This document shows, one piece after another, positions 35,951 through 45,395 of a DNA stretch of 64,000 bases (the stretch's first letter is position 1; every line of letters begins with the position of its first letter). A model generated the notes under the pieces. The model had not been told where the DNA came from. It made no database searches and saw only the letters and a program-made list of their open reading frames with translations. The stretch covers positions 1,674,001-1,738,000 of the forward strand of contig NZ_CP022132.1 of NCBI RefSeq assembly GCF_002211785.1. The letters are read 5' to 3'. Source of the DNA: Francisella halioticida. GTDB taxonomy: Bacteria > Pseudomonadota > Gammaproteobacteria > Francisellales > Francisellaceae. A program made the position numbers and the translations under genes.

Positions 35951-36644
35951 ATTTTTCTCTCATCAAAAATTCTACAAATTTAAAATCAAATTCAGTATCA
36001 ATATCTATAGATCTTTCTTCTGGCATCACATATAGTCCCGTTTTTTCTAAAAATAATGAATTCTCTTTTAAAATCGAGCCTCTTTTCCATATATAAATGG
36101 AAGCATTCATATCATAAGACTTAGGAGCATCTTGTCTTCTAACAACACTACTATTAAGTTTTTTTGACAAATATACTTTCCCATCTTTATCTTGTTCGAC
36201 TAAATTAAAATAAGGATTTCTTCTACTTGGCATTGCTGTTATTAAATTATCATTATTATTTTTTCTAAACTGTTTGAAAGATCTTTCTATATCTTTTACA
36301 TCTCTAAGAGGTGCTGTAGCATCTAAATCTATAAGATAATCAAATTTTTTACGATAATGTACTTCACTTCTGGAAAATGCATCTCTAATAACATCTAACT
36401 TACCAGCAGTATCATCTGCCATCTCAGTACTACGCTTAAAAAAAACTTCTGCGCCAAAATTTATAGCAATATCAGCAATTTCATCACTATCAGTGCTAAT
36501 TATAATATGCTCAAAAAGTTCTGAAGCTTGTGCTTGTTCTATTGTATAAGCAATAAGCGGCTTTCCATTAAGGAGCTTAATATTCTTATTTTTAACACCT
36601 TTTGAACCACCTCTTGCACAAATTGTACATAAAATATTGTTCAT
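35940..36644 (-). CDS. legF: CMP-legionaminic acid synthetase (LegF/PtmB)
   Basis: A 234-residue cytidylyltransferase of the NeuA family. Motif I is ICARGGSKGVKNKNIK with the CTP-binding ARxGSKGxxxKN, then HIIISTDSDEIADIA, YLIDLDATAPLRDVKDIE and a C-terminal DIDTEFDFKF with metal ligands. It activates a nonulosonic acid with CTP. The neighbouring legI, legG and legH genes make legionaminic acid the preferred substrate over sialic or pseudaminic acid. It overlaps the PtmF-like gene by 4 bases. Confidence 0.92.
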   Translation of the reverse strand: MNNILCTICARGGSKGVKNKNIKLLNGKPLIAYTIEQAQASELFEHIIISTDSDEIADIAINFGAEVFFKRSTEMADDTAGKLDVIRDAFSRSEVHYRKKFDYLIDLDATAPLRDVKDIERSFKQFRKNNNDNLITAMPSRRNPYFNLVEQDKDGKVYLSKKLNSSVVRRQDAPKSYDMNASIYIWKRGSILKENSLFLEKTGLYVMPEERSIDIDTEFDFKFVEFLMREKYAK

Positions 36645-37549
36645 CTATTTTGCTCCTGTACTATTGATATGGTTTTCATAACCTCTAGAGCTTCTTTAAA
36701 ATTACAAACTGTTTTTTGCTCACTCAAAACATCCTTATGCATTTTTTCAAACATGTAATTCCTCTCTAAGTTTGAAAAAGAATATATTTCTTCAATCCCT
36801 GTTTTATTTTTTTTAATTAAATTATTGGATATAAAATCAGCTTCATAAGTATGTTCAAAGGTTTCAATTAATAGTTTTCTATGAGTCTTCTTACTGATAT
36901 AGTCTATTGAAATATTCACAAATACATTTTTACTTGTTTGCCCTATTAGCATTGTCAAATCATCAGAATCTATTTCTAAATCTGATATCTTTACTTGATA
37001 ACTTTTTATATTGTTTATTTGTCCACATAGCCATTGAACATAATCAATCTCATGACTCAAATCCAATAAAACTCCGCCTCCCTCTGATTTTTTAGCACTA
37101 TAGCACTCTCTATAACCTGAGCTTGGCCTCCAGGATGGTAGGTACTGACCACATTTAGCATTTATTGAGATTATAGTTTCTTTTTCTAAAAGAATCTTCA
37201 GTTTTACTAAGAGAGGATGAAACCTAAGCACATAGCCAACAAACACTATATTGTTAAATATATCTATACTTTTATTTGTCTCAAACAAAGGTTTTTCACA
37301 AAAAATAAGCTTTCCTGAAATTATATTATCTAAAAACTTTAACTGCTCATAATGTTTACTCGTCTCTGAAGCAACTATAAAATAATCATAAATATTATAG
37401 TCAGAAATATCCTCTAAGCTCTTAAAGCAATTAACATCTACTATATTTTGCTTAGTAACTAAATCTATAGATTTAATATTAGAAAAACTAGATAAAACCT
37501 CGTGATGTCTTTTACCTATAGATCCATATCCTATAATTAAAGCTTTCAT
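36641..37549 (-). CDS. ptmF: Gfo/Idh/MocA oxidoreductase, PtmF-like
   Basis: A 302-residue protein with an N-terminal Rossmann motif ALIIGYGSIGKRHHEVL, the IFCEKPLF motif of the family near residue 92, GGVLLDLSHEIDYVQWL near residue 160 with the substrate-binding His, and a C-terminal beta-sheet domain. It acts as an NAD(P)-dependent sugar oxidoreductase. Location between legF and ptmE-like genes matches PtmF of the Campylobacter legionaminic locus. The next gene begins one base away. The substrate is inferred only from context. Confidence 0.8.
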   Translation of the reverse strand: MKALIIGYGSIGKRHHEVLSSFSNIKSIDLVTKQNIVDVNCFKSLEDISDYNIYDYFIVASETSKHYEQLKFLDNIISGKLIFCEKPLFETNKSIDIFNNIVFVGYVLRFHPLLVKLKILLEKETIISINAKCGQYLPSWRPSSGYRECYSAKKSEGGGVLLDLSHEIDYVQWLCGQINNIKSYQVKISDLEIDSDDLTMLIGQTSKNVFVNISIDYISKKTHRKLLIETFEHTYEADFISNNLIKKNKTGIEEIYSFSNLERNYMFEKMHKDVLSEQKTVCNFKEALEVMKTISIVQEQNR

Positions 37550-38595
37550 TAAAAAACCTCATCGTACTCAGAATTTGCTTTTTTATACTCTTCAATCCTA
37601 CCAATATCCAACCAGTATTCTTTCAATGGAAAAGACACCGTTTTTTCTTGGGCTTTTATTAATTTTTCGAAAAGAACTGGCATATCATAAAACTGTTTTT
37701 GTGGAATATAGTCAATTGCCTCAGGTGATAACATATATATGCCTGCACTAGCATAAAAACTATGAACAGGTTTCTCTTGTATCGATACAATATTATTCCC
37801 ATCCATTTTAACTACGCCATAAGGAACCTGAAAATCATACTCTCTTACACACATAGTCGCTACAGCAGAATTATATCTATGATAATCATTAAGACTTTCA
37901 AAATTAACATTTGTAAGCAAGTCACCATTCATAACAAAAAATGGCTCTATAGGCCTCTCTTCCAGAAGAGTTAAAGCCCCAGCTGTACCCATTCTTGTTT
38001 CTTCTAATATGTAATCTATTTTTGCTCCAAACTTACTACCATCACCAAAATAATCCTGTATCATGTGTGATTTATAATTCACACACATTGTAATATTTTC
38101 ATATCCGCAATTAACGAACCCCTCGACTATCGTTTGTAGTATAGGCTTTTCTCCAACATGCAACATTGGTTTTGGTGCATTATTTGTAAGTGGTCTTAGT
38201 CTCGTTCCAAGTCCTCCAACCATCAAAACAACTCTATTTGGTTTCGTTTGCGGTAATGATAACTCCTCTAATAAGTGTAAACCTATCACTATCTCATTAC
38301 CATCTACAACTGGTATTTGGTGAATCTTTTTTATGGTTGCTTTTTTAATAATACTTTCTGTTGTTTCACCAACGTAAGATATAATTGGTTCTCTAAACAC
38401 AATAGTCTCTATAGAGCTATCCATATTTAGACCATTAAGGAAACCTCTTCTTATATCTCCATCTGTTAGTGTCCCAATCAACTCACCATTACTTTTAGTT
38501 ACTACTGCTATCTGCATAGATCCAGAATTTATAACTTTTAAAGCTTCTCTTATTGTCGTGTAAATATCTATTTTTATATTCTCTACACTTCTCAT
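37549..38595 (-). CDS. ptmE: PtmE-like nucleotidyltransferase with CBS pair (GDP-glucosamine synthesis)
   Basis: A 348-residue protein. A CBS pair fills about residues 1-118 (IREALKVINSGSMQIAVV, LIGTLTDGDIRRGFLNG and HQIPVVDGNEIVIGLH). It is followed by a nucleotidyltransferase domain with VVLMVGGLGTRLRPLTNNAPKP, VMNGDLLTNVNF and EYWLDIGR. PtmE in Campylobacter makes GDP-glucosamine, the committed step of the GDP-linked legionaminic route, and has the same CBS fusion. I prefer the ATG at 38595, with GGGG upstream; an ATG at 38613 overlaps legG more. The CBS part may sense an adenine or guanine nucleotide. Confidence 0.88.
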   Translation of the reverse strand: MRSVENIKIDIYTTIREALKVINSGSMQIAVVTKSNGELIGTLTDGDIRRGFLNGLNMDSSIETIVFREPIISYVGETTESIIKKATIKKIHQIPVVDGNEIVIGLHLLEELSLPQTKPNRVVLMVGGLGTRLRPLTNNAPKPMLHVGEKPILQTIVEGFVNCGYENITMCVNYKSHMIQDYFGDGSKFGAKIDYILEETRMGTAGALTLLEERPIEPFFVMNGDLLTNVNFESLNDYHRYNSAVATMCVREYDFQVPYGVVKMDGNNIVSIQEKPVHSFYASAGIYMLSPEAIDYIPQKQFYDMPVLFEKLIKAQEKTVSFPLKEYWLDIGRIEEYKKANSEYDEVF

Positions 38596-38596
38596 T

Positions 38597-39757
38597 TTAG
38601 GCCCCAATATCATAGAATGATTTCTTTATAATATCATTCAATTCAACACTTTTTATTACTTCTATAATTTTTTGGCTGGCACATCCATTGCCATATGGAT
38701 TTACTGTATTAGCTAATGTTTTTTGAAATTTTTTAGAATATAACTTTTTAAAAGCTGCAGAAATAGCAACTTTATTAGATTCACAATCAATAACACTATC
38801 AGCTTTTATACGCCCCTTTTGCCTATCACCTATATCAACAGTGCCTATCTTAAAACTGGGAGCCTCAATTAAGCCACTAGAACTATTACCAATCATTGCA
38901 TCCACATATTGTAAAGCACTTAAATATCGTAACTGCCCCAATGATGTAAAGACTACAGCTTTATCATAATTCTTAACAACATACTCATCAATCATCTGAT
39001 TGATAATTCTACCATCAGTATCGCTATTTGCCTTTGTAAATATCACATGAATATCTTGTAACTCATCAATTGCATCTAGTAAAGCTTGGAACTGTATTTT
39101 TGCTGTACTTTTTTCCAAAGTAACTGGATGAAAGGTTACTATAATATTCTTGTTAGCTAATTTAAAATCTATTGATTTTTCAAACTCTTCTTTTGATAAC
39201 AAAGGTAGTCTTTTGACATTTTCAATACCCAAACCACCAACATTGAAAACTCTAAATGGATGCTCACCCAACTGTATTACTCTATTTTTATATTCTTCTG
39301 TTGCTGTGAAATGTACATGGCTCATCTTAGTTATAGCATGCCTGATAGATTCATCAAAAGCACCCTCTGTAGTTTCTCCACCATGAAGATGTATTACTGG
39401 TATTTGAGCTATCATAGCAGCACTTACAGCACTAAATATCTCATACCTATCTCCAAGAACTACCAAAATATCTAGCTTTAAATCTTCATAAGCCTCACAA
39501 AAAGAGATTTGAGCTAATCCCATTGATTTTGAAATTCCAATAGCTGTATCGGAAGATACCAACATCTCAATTTTCTTATCTATCTCAAAATCTTTCTCGA
39601 TATCTATATAGGTTAATCCAAACTCTGGACTTAAATGCATCCCTGTAGCTATAATTTGAAGCTCTAGGTCACTATCTGCTTCAATCCCTTTCATAAGCCA
39701 ATAAAGAAGGCCATACTCAGCTCTTGTACCTGTAACTACGCATACTTTTCGTTTCAT
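38597..39757 (-). CDS. legG: Hydrolysing NDP-sugar 2-epimerase LegG (NeuC family)
   Basis: A 386-residue GT-B-fold enzyme. It begins CVVTGTRAEYGLLYWLMKGI, has ILVVLGDRYEIFSAVSAAMI, HLHGGETTEGAFDESIRHAI with the catalytic residues, TFHPVTLEKS, and IGNSSSGLIEAPSFKIGTVDIG near the C-terminus. It removes the nucleotide from the GDP-linked 2,4-diacetamido sugar with inversion at C2, giving the mannose-configured substrate for LegI. The gene overlaps legI by 4 bases. Confidence 0.93.
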   Translation of the reverse strand: MKRKVCVVTGTRAEYGLLYWLMKGIEADSDLELQIIATGMHLSPEFGLTYIDIEKDFEIDKKIEMLVSSDTAIGISKSMGLAQISFCEAYEDLKLDILVVLGDRYEIFSAVSAAMIAQIPVIHLHGGETTEGAFDESIRHAITKMSHVHFTATEEYKNRVIQLGEHPFRVFNVGGLGIENVKRLPLLSKEEFEKSIDFKLANKNIIVTFHPVTLEKSTAKIQFQALLDAIDELQDIHVIFTKANSDTDGRIINQMIDEYVVKNYDKAVVFTSLGQLRYLSALQYVDAMIGNSSSGLIEAPSFKIGTVDIGDRQKGRIKADSVIDCESNKVAISAAFKKLYSKKFQKTLANTVNPYGNGCASQKIIEVIKSVELNDIIKKSFYDIGA

Positions 39758-40755
39758 ATCAGATCATCTTCTTCATAGTCTTTTGTTGCAACAGATCCAA
39801 GAACTTCATCCCACTTCATTGGATTTATGCCATACCCAGGTCTTTTTACAGTCATGTTATTACCTGTTAAAATATCACCTTTTTTTATCTCTGTTTTTGC
39901 CACTATAGACTTTCTTACAACAGCAATATTAGGGGTTTCACTTTTAGATGGCTTTTTTATAGCACTTCCCAGAGCCAACTCTATATTTCTTATAGCTCTT
40001 ACCATTTCTTTTAGCTCACCGGGCTCAAGGCTTGCTTTATGATCTGGTCCCTCCATAGATTTATCTAGAGTAAAATGTTTCTCTATACAACTAGCACCCA
40101 TCGCAACTGCTGCAATATCAATCTCTATACCTAAAGTATGATCGCTATAGCCATACAGAACATTAAAAGCACGACCAATAGTTACCATTGCTCTTAAGTT
40201 AACATCTTCCATAGGTGTTGGATACATAGTATTAGCATGAAGCACTGTTATATTCTCTTTCTTTGTACCAGCTTCTAAAAGAGTATCTAGAGCATCTTCT
40301 ATCTCACCAATATCAGCCATACCAGTTGATAAAATTACTTTTTTGTTTAAACTTCCAATATGTCTTAAATATGGTAGATTTGTAATTTCACCACTTGGAA
40401 TTTTAAATACTTCAAGGCCTAACTCATCTAACATATAAATACTATCGTGATCAAAAGGAGTTGAAAGAAACATGATATTTTTTTGTTTACAATAGTTTAT
40501 AAGTTCACTGTGCGTATCTATATCTAACTCAAGCTTTTTCAGCATGCTAAACTGAGAGTCATCGCCATCATTCATATTTTCTTTTTGATAATTAGCTTTT
40601 TCAGCATTTCTAGATACTAATTTTTCAGCCTTAAATGTCTGAAATTTAACAGCATCAGCGCCGCTATCAGCAGCAACATTTATTAATTTTTTTGCAAGCT
40701 CAGTTGAACCATTATGATTTACTCCAGCTTCTGCTATTATAAATACATTACTCAT
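39754..40755 (-). CDS. legI: N,N'-diacetyllegionaminic acid synthase LegI (NeuB family)
   Basis: A 333-residue NeuB-type condensing enzyme. The TIM barrel begins FIIAEAGVNHNGSTELAKKL, has AVKFQTFKAEKLVS, FKIPSGEITNLPYL, GYSDHTLGIEIDIAAVAMG and IEKHFTLDKSMEGPDHKASL. A C-terminal SAF/antifreeze-like domain has KKGDILTGNNMTVKRPGYGI. It condenses the free sugar with phosphoenolpyruvate. LegI and PseI proteins are hard to split by eye; the legG and ptmE neighbours favour legionaminic acid. Confidence 0.94.
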   Translation of the reverse strand: MSNVFIIAEAGVNHNGSTELAKKLINVAADSGADAVKFQTFKAEKLVSRNAEKANYQKENMNDGDDSQFSMLKKLELDIDTHSELINYCKQKNIMFLSTPFDHDSIYMLDELGLEVFKIPSGEITNLPYLRHIGSLNKKVILSTGMADIGEIEDALDTLLEAGTKKENITVLHANTMYPTPMEDVNLRAMVTIGRAFNVLYGYSDHTLGIEIDIAAVAMGASCIEKHFTLDKSMEGPDHKASLEPGELKEMVRAIRNIELALGSAIKKPSKSETPNIAVVRKSIVAKTEIKKGDILTGNNMTVKRPGYGINPMKWDEVLGSVATKDYEEDDLI

Positions 40756-41330
40756 TTCACCAAGCCTCCTGCCTTTATAAATCCACAGATTTCAATATTT
40801 TGCCTTGAGGTTGCATTACTTCCAAAAAAAGTATTCTCTTTTACTATCACTCCACCATTTAAAACACTTGCAGTTGAAATATGGCAATTATCTTCAACTT
40901 TACAATCATGCTCTACTAATGCTTTAGTATTTATTATACAATTTCTCCCTACTCTCGCATTAGCATTTACAATAGCATAGTGCATCACAACCGTTCCCTC
41001 TTCCACTTTTGCATGTTTCGAAACATATGCGAGTGGCGAAGTGACAGTAGGTGAATTAAAACCTATATGTTTTAATAGATTAAAAAGCTTTACTCTTAGA
41101 TCGTTTGATTTTATATATCCTACTGTTATACATGCGTTTTTGCATGTTTTAAAAATAGTTTCTAAGTCATCATCACAACCAATAATAGGATATCCTAATA
41201 TGTTTTTACCTATATTTTCTTTAATATCAATTATACCTAATATCCGATATTTATTTTCCTGTTCTATAACATCGATCACACTATGACAGTGTCCACCACC
41301 ACCAACAAGAATTATTTTCTCTTCAATCAT
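40752..41330 (-). CDS. legH: N-acetyltransferase LegH (NeuD/PglD family)
   Basis: A 192-residue two-domain protein. A Rossmann-like pyruvyl-type N-domain (IILVGGGGHCHSVIDVI) is followed by a left-handed beta-helix with HAKVEEGTVVMHYAIVNANA, VEHDCKVEDNCHIS (catalytic His) and GSNATSRQNIEICG. PglD and LegH acetylate the 4-amino group of a UDP- or GDP-linked 2-acetamido-4-amino sugar. It lies between legI and the LegC aminotransferase gene, whose product it would acetylate. Overlaps on both sides are 4 bases. Confidence 0.9.
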   Translation of the reverse strand: MIEEKIILVGGGGHCHSVIDVIEQENKYRILGIIDIKENIGKNILGYPIIGCDDDLETIFKTCKNACITVGYIKSNDLRVKLFNLLKHIGFNSPTVTSPLAYVSKHAKVEEGTVVMHYAIVNANARVGRNCIINTKALVEHDCKVEDNCHISTASVLNGGVIVKENTFFGSNATSRQNIEICGFIKAGGLVK

Positions 41331-42469
41331 AGAATCACCGAACTAGGAATATTCACAATTCTTTCTTCAAAATATTTTGCATTACTTAAATCTACACTTT
41401 GGCAATTCTTAAAGATCTCTGACTCACTCATAAGCCTCCAAATAGGTCTTGTCATTATATTATTTGCATTGGTATATTTTAAAAAACTATTTCTTTGGCT
41501 CTTATCCTCAAACATTACAGCCTGAAGCCAATAATTTGACTTTGAATTTACAGGCTCTTGAATAAATTTAACAATCTGACTATTAAAAAATTTTTGATAT
41601 TTACTAGCTAAATCTCTTTTTGAATCTAAAAATTTATCCAATTGCTCTAACTGAGCCACAAGTAAAGCCGCATTTATATTCGGAAGCCTATAATTATAAC
41701 CTATTTTATCATGCACATATTCATAAGGATGAGGAACTTTTGCAGTAGTAGTGAGGTGCTTAGCTCTCCTAGATAAATCTTCATCGTCCGTGACTATCAC
41801 ACCACCACCACCACTAGTAATAATCTTATTACCATTAAAACTGAAGGTGCCAACTTTTCCATATGTGCCAGTATGTTTATTCTTATAGTAGCTCCCCAAA
41901 CTTTCCGCAGCATCTTCTACTAACTCAACATTCCACTCATCACAAATAGCTTTTATCTCATCTATTTTACATGGATGACCAAAAGTATGCATTGGAACAC
42001 AAGCTTTTATAATATTACCTGTTATCTTATTTACACAGCTGCTATTTTTTATTTCACAGTTTTTTTCTAAGAATCCTCTTATAGAACTAGGATTCATACC
42101 CATAGTGTCTAGATCTACGTCCACAAAGACAGGTGTTGCATTACAATAACTTATAGCATTACATGTGGCCACAAATGTCAAAGGCTGAGTTATAACCTCA
42201 TTACCAGTTTTTACACCTGAAAGAATTAATGCTACATGTAGCGCCGCCGTACCATTCATAGTAGCTATAGCATATTTACTGCCTACATAGTCTGCAATTT
42301 TTTTTTCAAACCTATCAACATATTCCCCAACACTTGATACAAAAGTTGAGTCAATACATTCATTTAAATACTTCTTTTCATTACCTATAAATCTAGGCTC
42401 ATGTAAAGGGATAAATTCATTAGTTCCAAAAGTCATTCTAATAAAATCTAATATTTCTAGCATATCCAT
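41327..42469 (-). CDS. legC: PLP-dependent sugar 4-aminotransferase LegC
   Basis: A 380-residue DegT/DnrJ/EryC1 aminotransferase. It has IPLHEPRFIGNEKKYL, FVSSVGEYVDRFE, MNGTAALHVALILSGVK, ELVEDAAESLGS with the PLP-ring Asp, and FSFNGNKIITSGGGGVIV with the Schiff-base lysine. It aminates the 4-keto sugar made by LegB, using glutamate. I chose the ATG at 42469, next to the legB stop; the frame is open 15 codons further, and an ATG two codons downstream is equally possible. Confidence 0.9.
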   Translation of the reverse strand: MDMLEILDFIRMTFGTNEFIPLHEPRFIGNEKKYLNECIDSTFVSSVGEYVDRFEKKIADYVGSKYAIATMNGTAALHVALILSGVKTGNEVITQPLTFVATCNAISYCNATPVFVDVDLDTMGMNPSSIRGFLEKNCEIKNSSCVNKITGNIIKACVPMHTFGHPCKIDEIKAICDEWNVELVEDAAESLGSYYKNKHTGTYGKVGTFSFNGNKIITSGGGGVIVTDDEDLSRRAKHLTTTAKVPHPYEYVHDKIGYNYRLPNINAALLVAQLEQLDKFLDSKRDLASKYQKFFNSQIVKFIQEPVNSKSNYWLQAVMFEDKSQRNSFLKYTNANNIMTRPIWRLMSESEIFKNCQSVDLSNAKYFEERIVNIPSSVIL

Positions 42470-42470
42470 A

Positions 42471-43661
42471 TTACATTTTTCCATCAAGATATTTACCTGT
42501 TTCTTTGTGTCCAAAATCAGGAATCAGTTTTAAAAATTCTTTTTTTATATCTTCTTTAGCCCAAGATAGTTCATTTTTGAGAGCAGTAATCGTTTTTTCA
42601 AATAAGGCTAGCTTATCTGCCTCAAAACATGTTTTATTTTTGATAACACCTAAACTACCAAATCTATCCATATCTAAAGTTTCACTACCAATAAAGAATT
42701 CTTCAAAATCTTTTTCACCTGTTGTATCACTAGGCGTAAATAAACAAGGCCATTTTCTTTCGGCTGACGATGCCCTCACAAGCTCTCTAGCTTCATCTTC
42801 ACTATCACAAAAATAAGGCTCATAATCTAAGTTTTTTAAATATTTAACTGCTATTTCCGAGAATGTGATTAAGTGCAAACTCTCGCTAAGCTTAGGGAAA
42901 AATATATCTCTGTTTTCTCCGAATATACAAGACATCAGACATAATTCTCCACTTTCCTGAGGAGTTACAAAATATCTCTTTACATCATTAGGGGCAACGA
43001 TTGGCTGCTTCTTCTGAATTCGCTGATTAAATCCATGAAGTAAACTTCCATCACTAAAAGCCACATTTGCAAATCTTGCCATAGAGATAGCAATTCTATC
43101 AGAATTTCTATGGGCAAACATCTCCATAATTCTCTTACTTGCACCCATCATATTCACAGGATTAGCTGCTTTATCAGTACTTACACAGAAATATTTTTTC
43201 ACACCTTTTTCAATAGACTGCTTTATTGTTTTATCTGTATTAAAAATATTTGTTTCAATCATCCTCATCAGAGTATAAGGATCTTTCTCACTTCTTACAT
43301 GTTTTAATGCTGATAAGTTTAAAACATAGTCATATTTACCATCTGCTTTTATAAAAGCATTATATTCTAGGCTACCAATATCAAGAGCATAAGTAGCAAA
43401 CTCCCCTTCAATATATCCTAAGCTACTTCTGATATCCCTAACAAGTTCAACAAGATTATTCTCTGAAATATCAACAATATGAAGCTTCTTTGGATTACGT
43501 TTAAAAACTTCTTTTGTCACTGCTTGACCTATCGATCCAGCACCTCCTAAAACCAAAAACTTTGAGTCAGAAATAATACTTGATAACTCTTTTTCATAGT
43601 AAGAAATATCACTTATAAATAACTTTTTTTCTCTTCCTATTAAATTCAAAACATTGACCAC
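42471..43661 (-). CDS. legB: Soluble NDP-GlcNAc 4,6-dehydratase LegB
   Basis: A 396-residue extended SDR of the CapD group without transmembrane segments. It has FLVLGGAGSIGQAVTKEVF, LNLSALKHVRSEKDPY, and the catalytic STDKAANPVNMMGASKR in place of STDE plus YxxxK. It removes water from the GDP-linked GlcNAc to begin the 6-deoxy route. A GTG at 43661 is the likely start, because AAGGA lies 9 bases before it; the TTG three codons earlier directly abuts that AAGGA and cannot use it. legB-legC-legH-legI-legG follow in pathway-like order. Confidence 0.88.
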   Translation of the reverse strand: MVNVLNLIGREKKLFISDISYYEKELSSIISDSKFLVLGGAGSIGQAVTKEVFKRNPKKLHIVDISENNLVELVRDIRSSLGYIEGEFATYALDIGSLEYNAFIKADGKYDYVLNLSALKHVRSEKDPYTLMRMIETNIFNTDKTIKQSIEKGVKKYFCVSTDKAANPVNMMGASKRIMEMFAHRNSDRIAISMARFANVAFSDGSLLHGFNQRIQKKQPIVAPNDVKRYFVTPQESGELCLMSCIFGENRDIFFPKLSESLHLITFSEIAVKYLKNLDYEPYFCDSEDEARELVRASSAERKWPCLFTPSDTTGEKDFEEFFIGSETLDMDRFGSLGVIKNKTCFEADKLALFEKTITALKNELSWAKEDIKKEFLKLIPDFGHKETGKYLDGKM

Positions 43662-43685
43662 AGCAAACAATCCTTATACAAAAAA

Positions 43686-45395
43686 CTAAGAAACTACAGA
43701 ACCTTTATTTAGTTTATAGATTCTATCATACCCCTCAATAGTCGACAATCTATGGGATATTGTTATTATTGTTATATCTTTTAAATTCTTAATAACTTCT
43801 GTGATTTCTTTTTCTGTTTCATTATCTAAAGCAGATGTTGCTTCATCCATCACTAATATATCAGGTCTTTGGTACAAAGCTCTTGCGATCCCCAGTCTTT
43901 GTCGCTGTCCACCTGACAATCTAATACCATTCTCTCCAACAAAGGTATGCATTCCTTGTGATAATTCTTTAACAAATTCTTCTAACTGAGCCATTTTCAA
44001 ACACTTCCAGACTAAGTCATCATCAATATCACAGTCGTCTACAGCAAAAGCAATATTCTCTCTAACTGAGCAGTCATATAATATAATTTGTTGAGGTATA
44101 TATGCAAACAACTTTTGAAAAGATAATTTTTCTTTTTTTGTTCTCAAAATCTTACCATCAAGAACAACTTGTCCACTTTGTGGCTCATAAAAACCTAATA
44201 TTAAATCAACAAGAGTACTTTTCCCCGCTCCTGATGAGCCAACAAATGCTGTTTTTAGACCTTTCTTTATCTCAACATTCACATTATTTAGTGCTTTTGT
44301 TCCATTGGAGTATGAATAGAAGATTTTTTTTAACATTATACTACGAGTAAAGCTTGCTTTTTTTACTTCTATTGAGTTCACATCATCTAATACTTTATCA
44401 CAGTAGTTAAATAATTCCTTATGAATAGTTACTAATGCTTGTTTTGAATATTTAATGTTCGTCAAAGAGGCCATTATCCTATTTAATGCTGGTAATAACT
44501 GAGCAGATGCAACTCCAAACACTGACAACAAAACAAATAAATCAACTGTTGATACTCCTGAATATATAAAAACAACTAACATTACAAGAACCATAGAAAT
44601 TGATACTACCTCTATAAACATTCTTGGTATTTGTTGATAAAAGTTATTAAATACAGTTGCATTTTTAAGTTGATAAGATCCATGGTTAAAAGCATTTATA
44701 AATACACTTTCTTTTTGATACAATTTAACCTCTTTTATGCCATTTAAACTATTCAGTGTTATCTTATTCATCTCTTCCCAAGTACTAGACCTTAACAAAC
44801 CAAATTTAGCATTTTTTTTTCTAATATAAAACACAAAAGACAATACAAATACCGCTAATGAGGTAATAATTACACCACTAAATACGATACTTAAAGAAAA
44901 TAAAGCAATAACTATAAAAAAAGTTGAAAAAATATCTGTTATTAACACACCCAAAGGATTAACAATACCAGTTGAAAACTGAGAAGTTTCGACACTTATA
45001 TTCCTTATCAAAGCAGGAGTGCTACGATTCAGATGATGAGAGTAATCCATCAAAATATATTTTCTAAATAATTTATTCTGAACATTCATTGTTATGCTAT
45101 TCAAAAATCTAACTTGATAACATAGAAGTATAGCAGCAATCAAGTTTTTAACCCAAAAAGCAACTATCAAGCCCAAGGCTAAGCATAAAACTATAAAATG
45201 ATAACTATATCCGTTTAGAAAAGAGTAATTTTGTAACCTATCTGGCTCTAGCAAGACTGAAATGAATGGAATAACAGCACCTATACCAAAAATAGATGAT
45301 ATCGAACCCACAAATAAAAGAATAATATATACAGCAAATAATTTCCTTTGCCTAGCATTCAACACACCTAAAAAAAGCTTAAATATCTCTAACAT
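43686..45395 (-). CDS. PglK-like ABC transporter (lipid-linked glycan flippase)
   Basis: A 569-residue half-transporter. An N-terminal membrane domain has about six helices, the first at about residues 20-45. The ATPase part has Walker A FVGSSGAGKSTLVDL near residue 390, the LSGGQRQRLGIARALYQ signature, and Walker B DILVMDEATSALD. It belongs to the type that flips lipid-linked oligosaccharides (PglK/WlaB) or lipid A (MsbA); a glycan locus points to the first. It is the only flippase candidate in the window. It overlaps the SDR gene at 45389 by 7 bases. Confidence 0.88.
   Translation of the reverse strand: MLEIFKLFLGVLNARQRKLFAVYIILLFVGSISSIFGIGAVIPFISVLLEPDRLQNYSFLNGYSYHFIVLCLALGLIVAFWVKNLIAAILLCYQVRFLNSITMNVQNKLFRKYILMDYSHHLNRSTPALIRNISVETSQFSTGIVNPLGVLITDIFSTFFIVIALFSLSIVFSGVIITSLAVFVLSFVFYIRKKNAKFGLLRSSTWEEMNKITLNSLNGIKEVKLYQKESVFINAFNHGSYQLKNATVFNNFYQQIPRMFIEVVSISMVLVMLVVFIYSGVSTVDLFVLLSVFGVASAQLLPALNRIMASLTNIKYSKQALVTIHKELFNYCDKVLDDVNSIEVKKASFTRSIMLKKIFYSYSNGTKALNNVNVEIKKGLKTAFVGSSGAGKSTLVDLILGFYEPQSGQVVLDGKILRTKKEKLSFQKLFAYIPQQIILYDCSVRENIAFAVDDCDIDDDLVWKCLKMAQLEEFVKELSQGMHTFVGENGIRLSGGQRQRLGIARALYQRPDILVMDEATSALDNETEKEITEVIKNLKDITIITISHRLSTIEGYDRIYKLNKGSVVS

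Noticed and set aside
41283-41525. Plus-strand open frames throughout the glycan cluster (for example 41283-41525, 38597 region, 39150-39475)
   Set aside because: They lie entirely opposite well-supported genes and show no protein-like pattern or ribosome sites.
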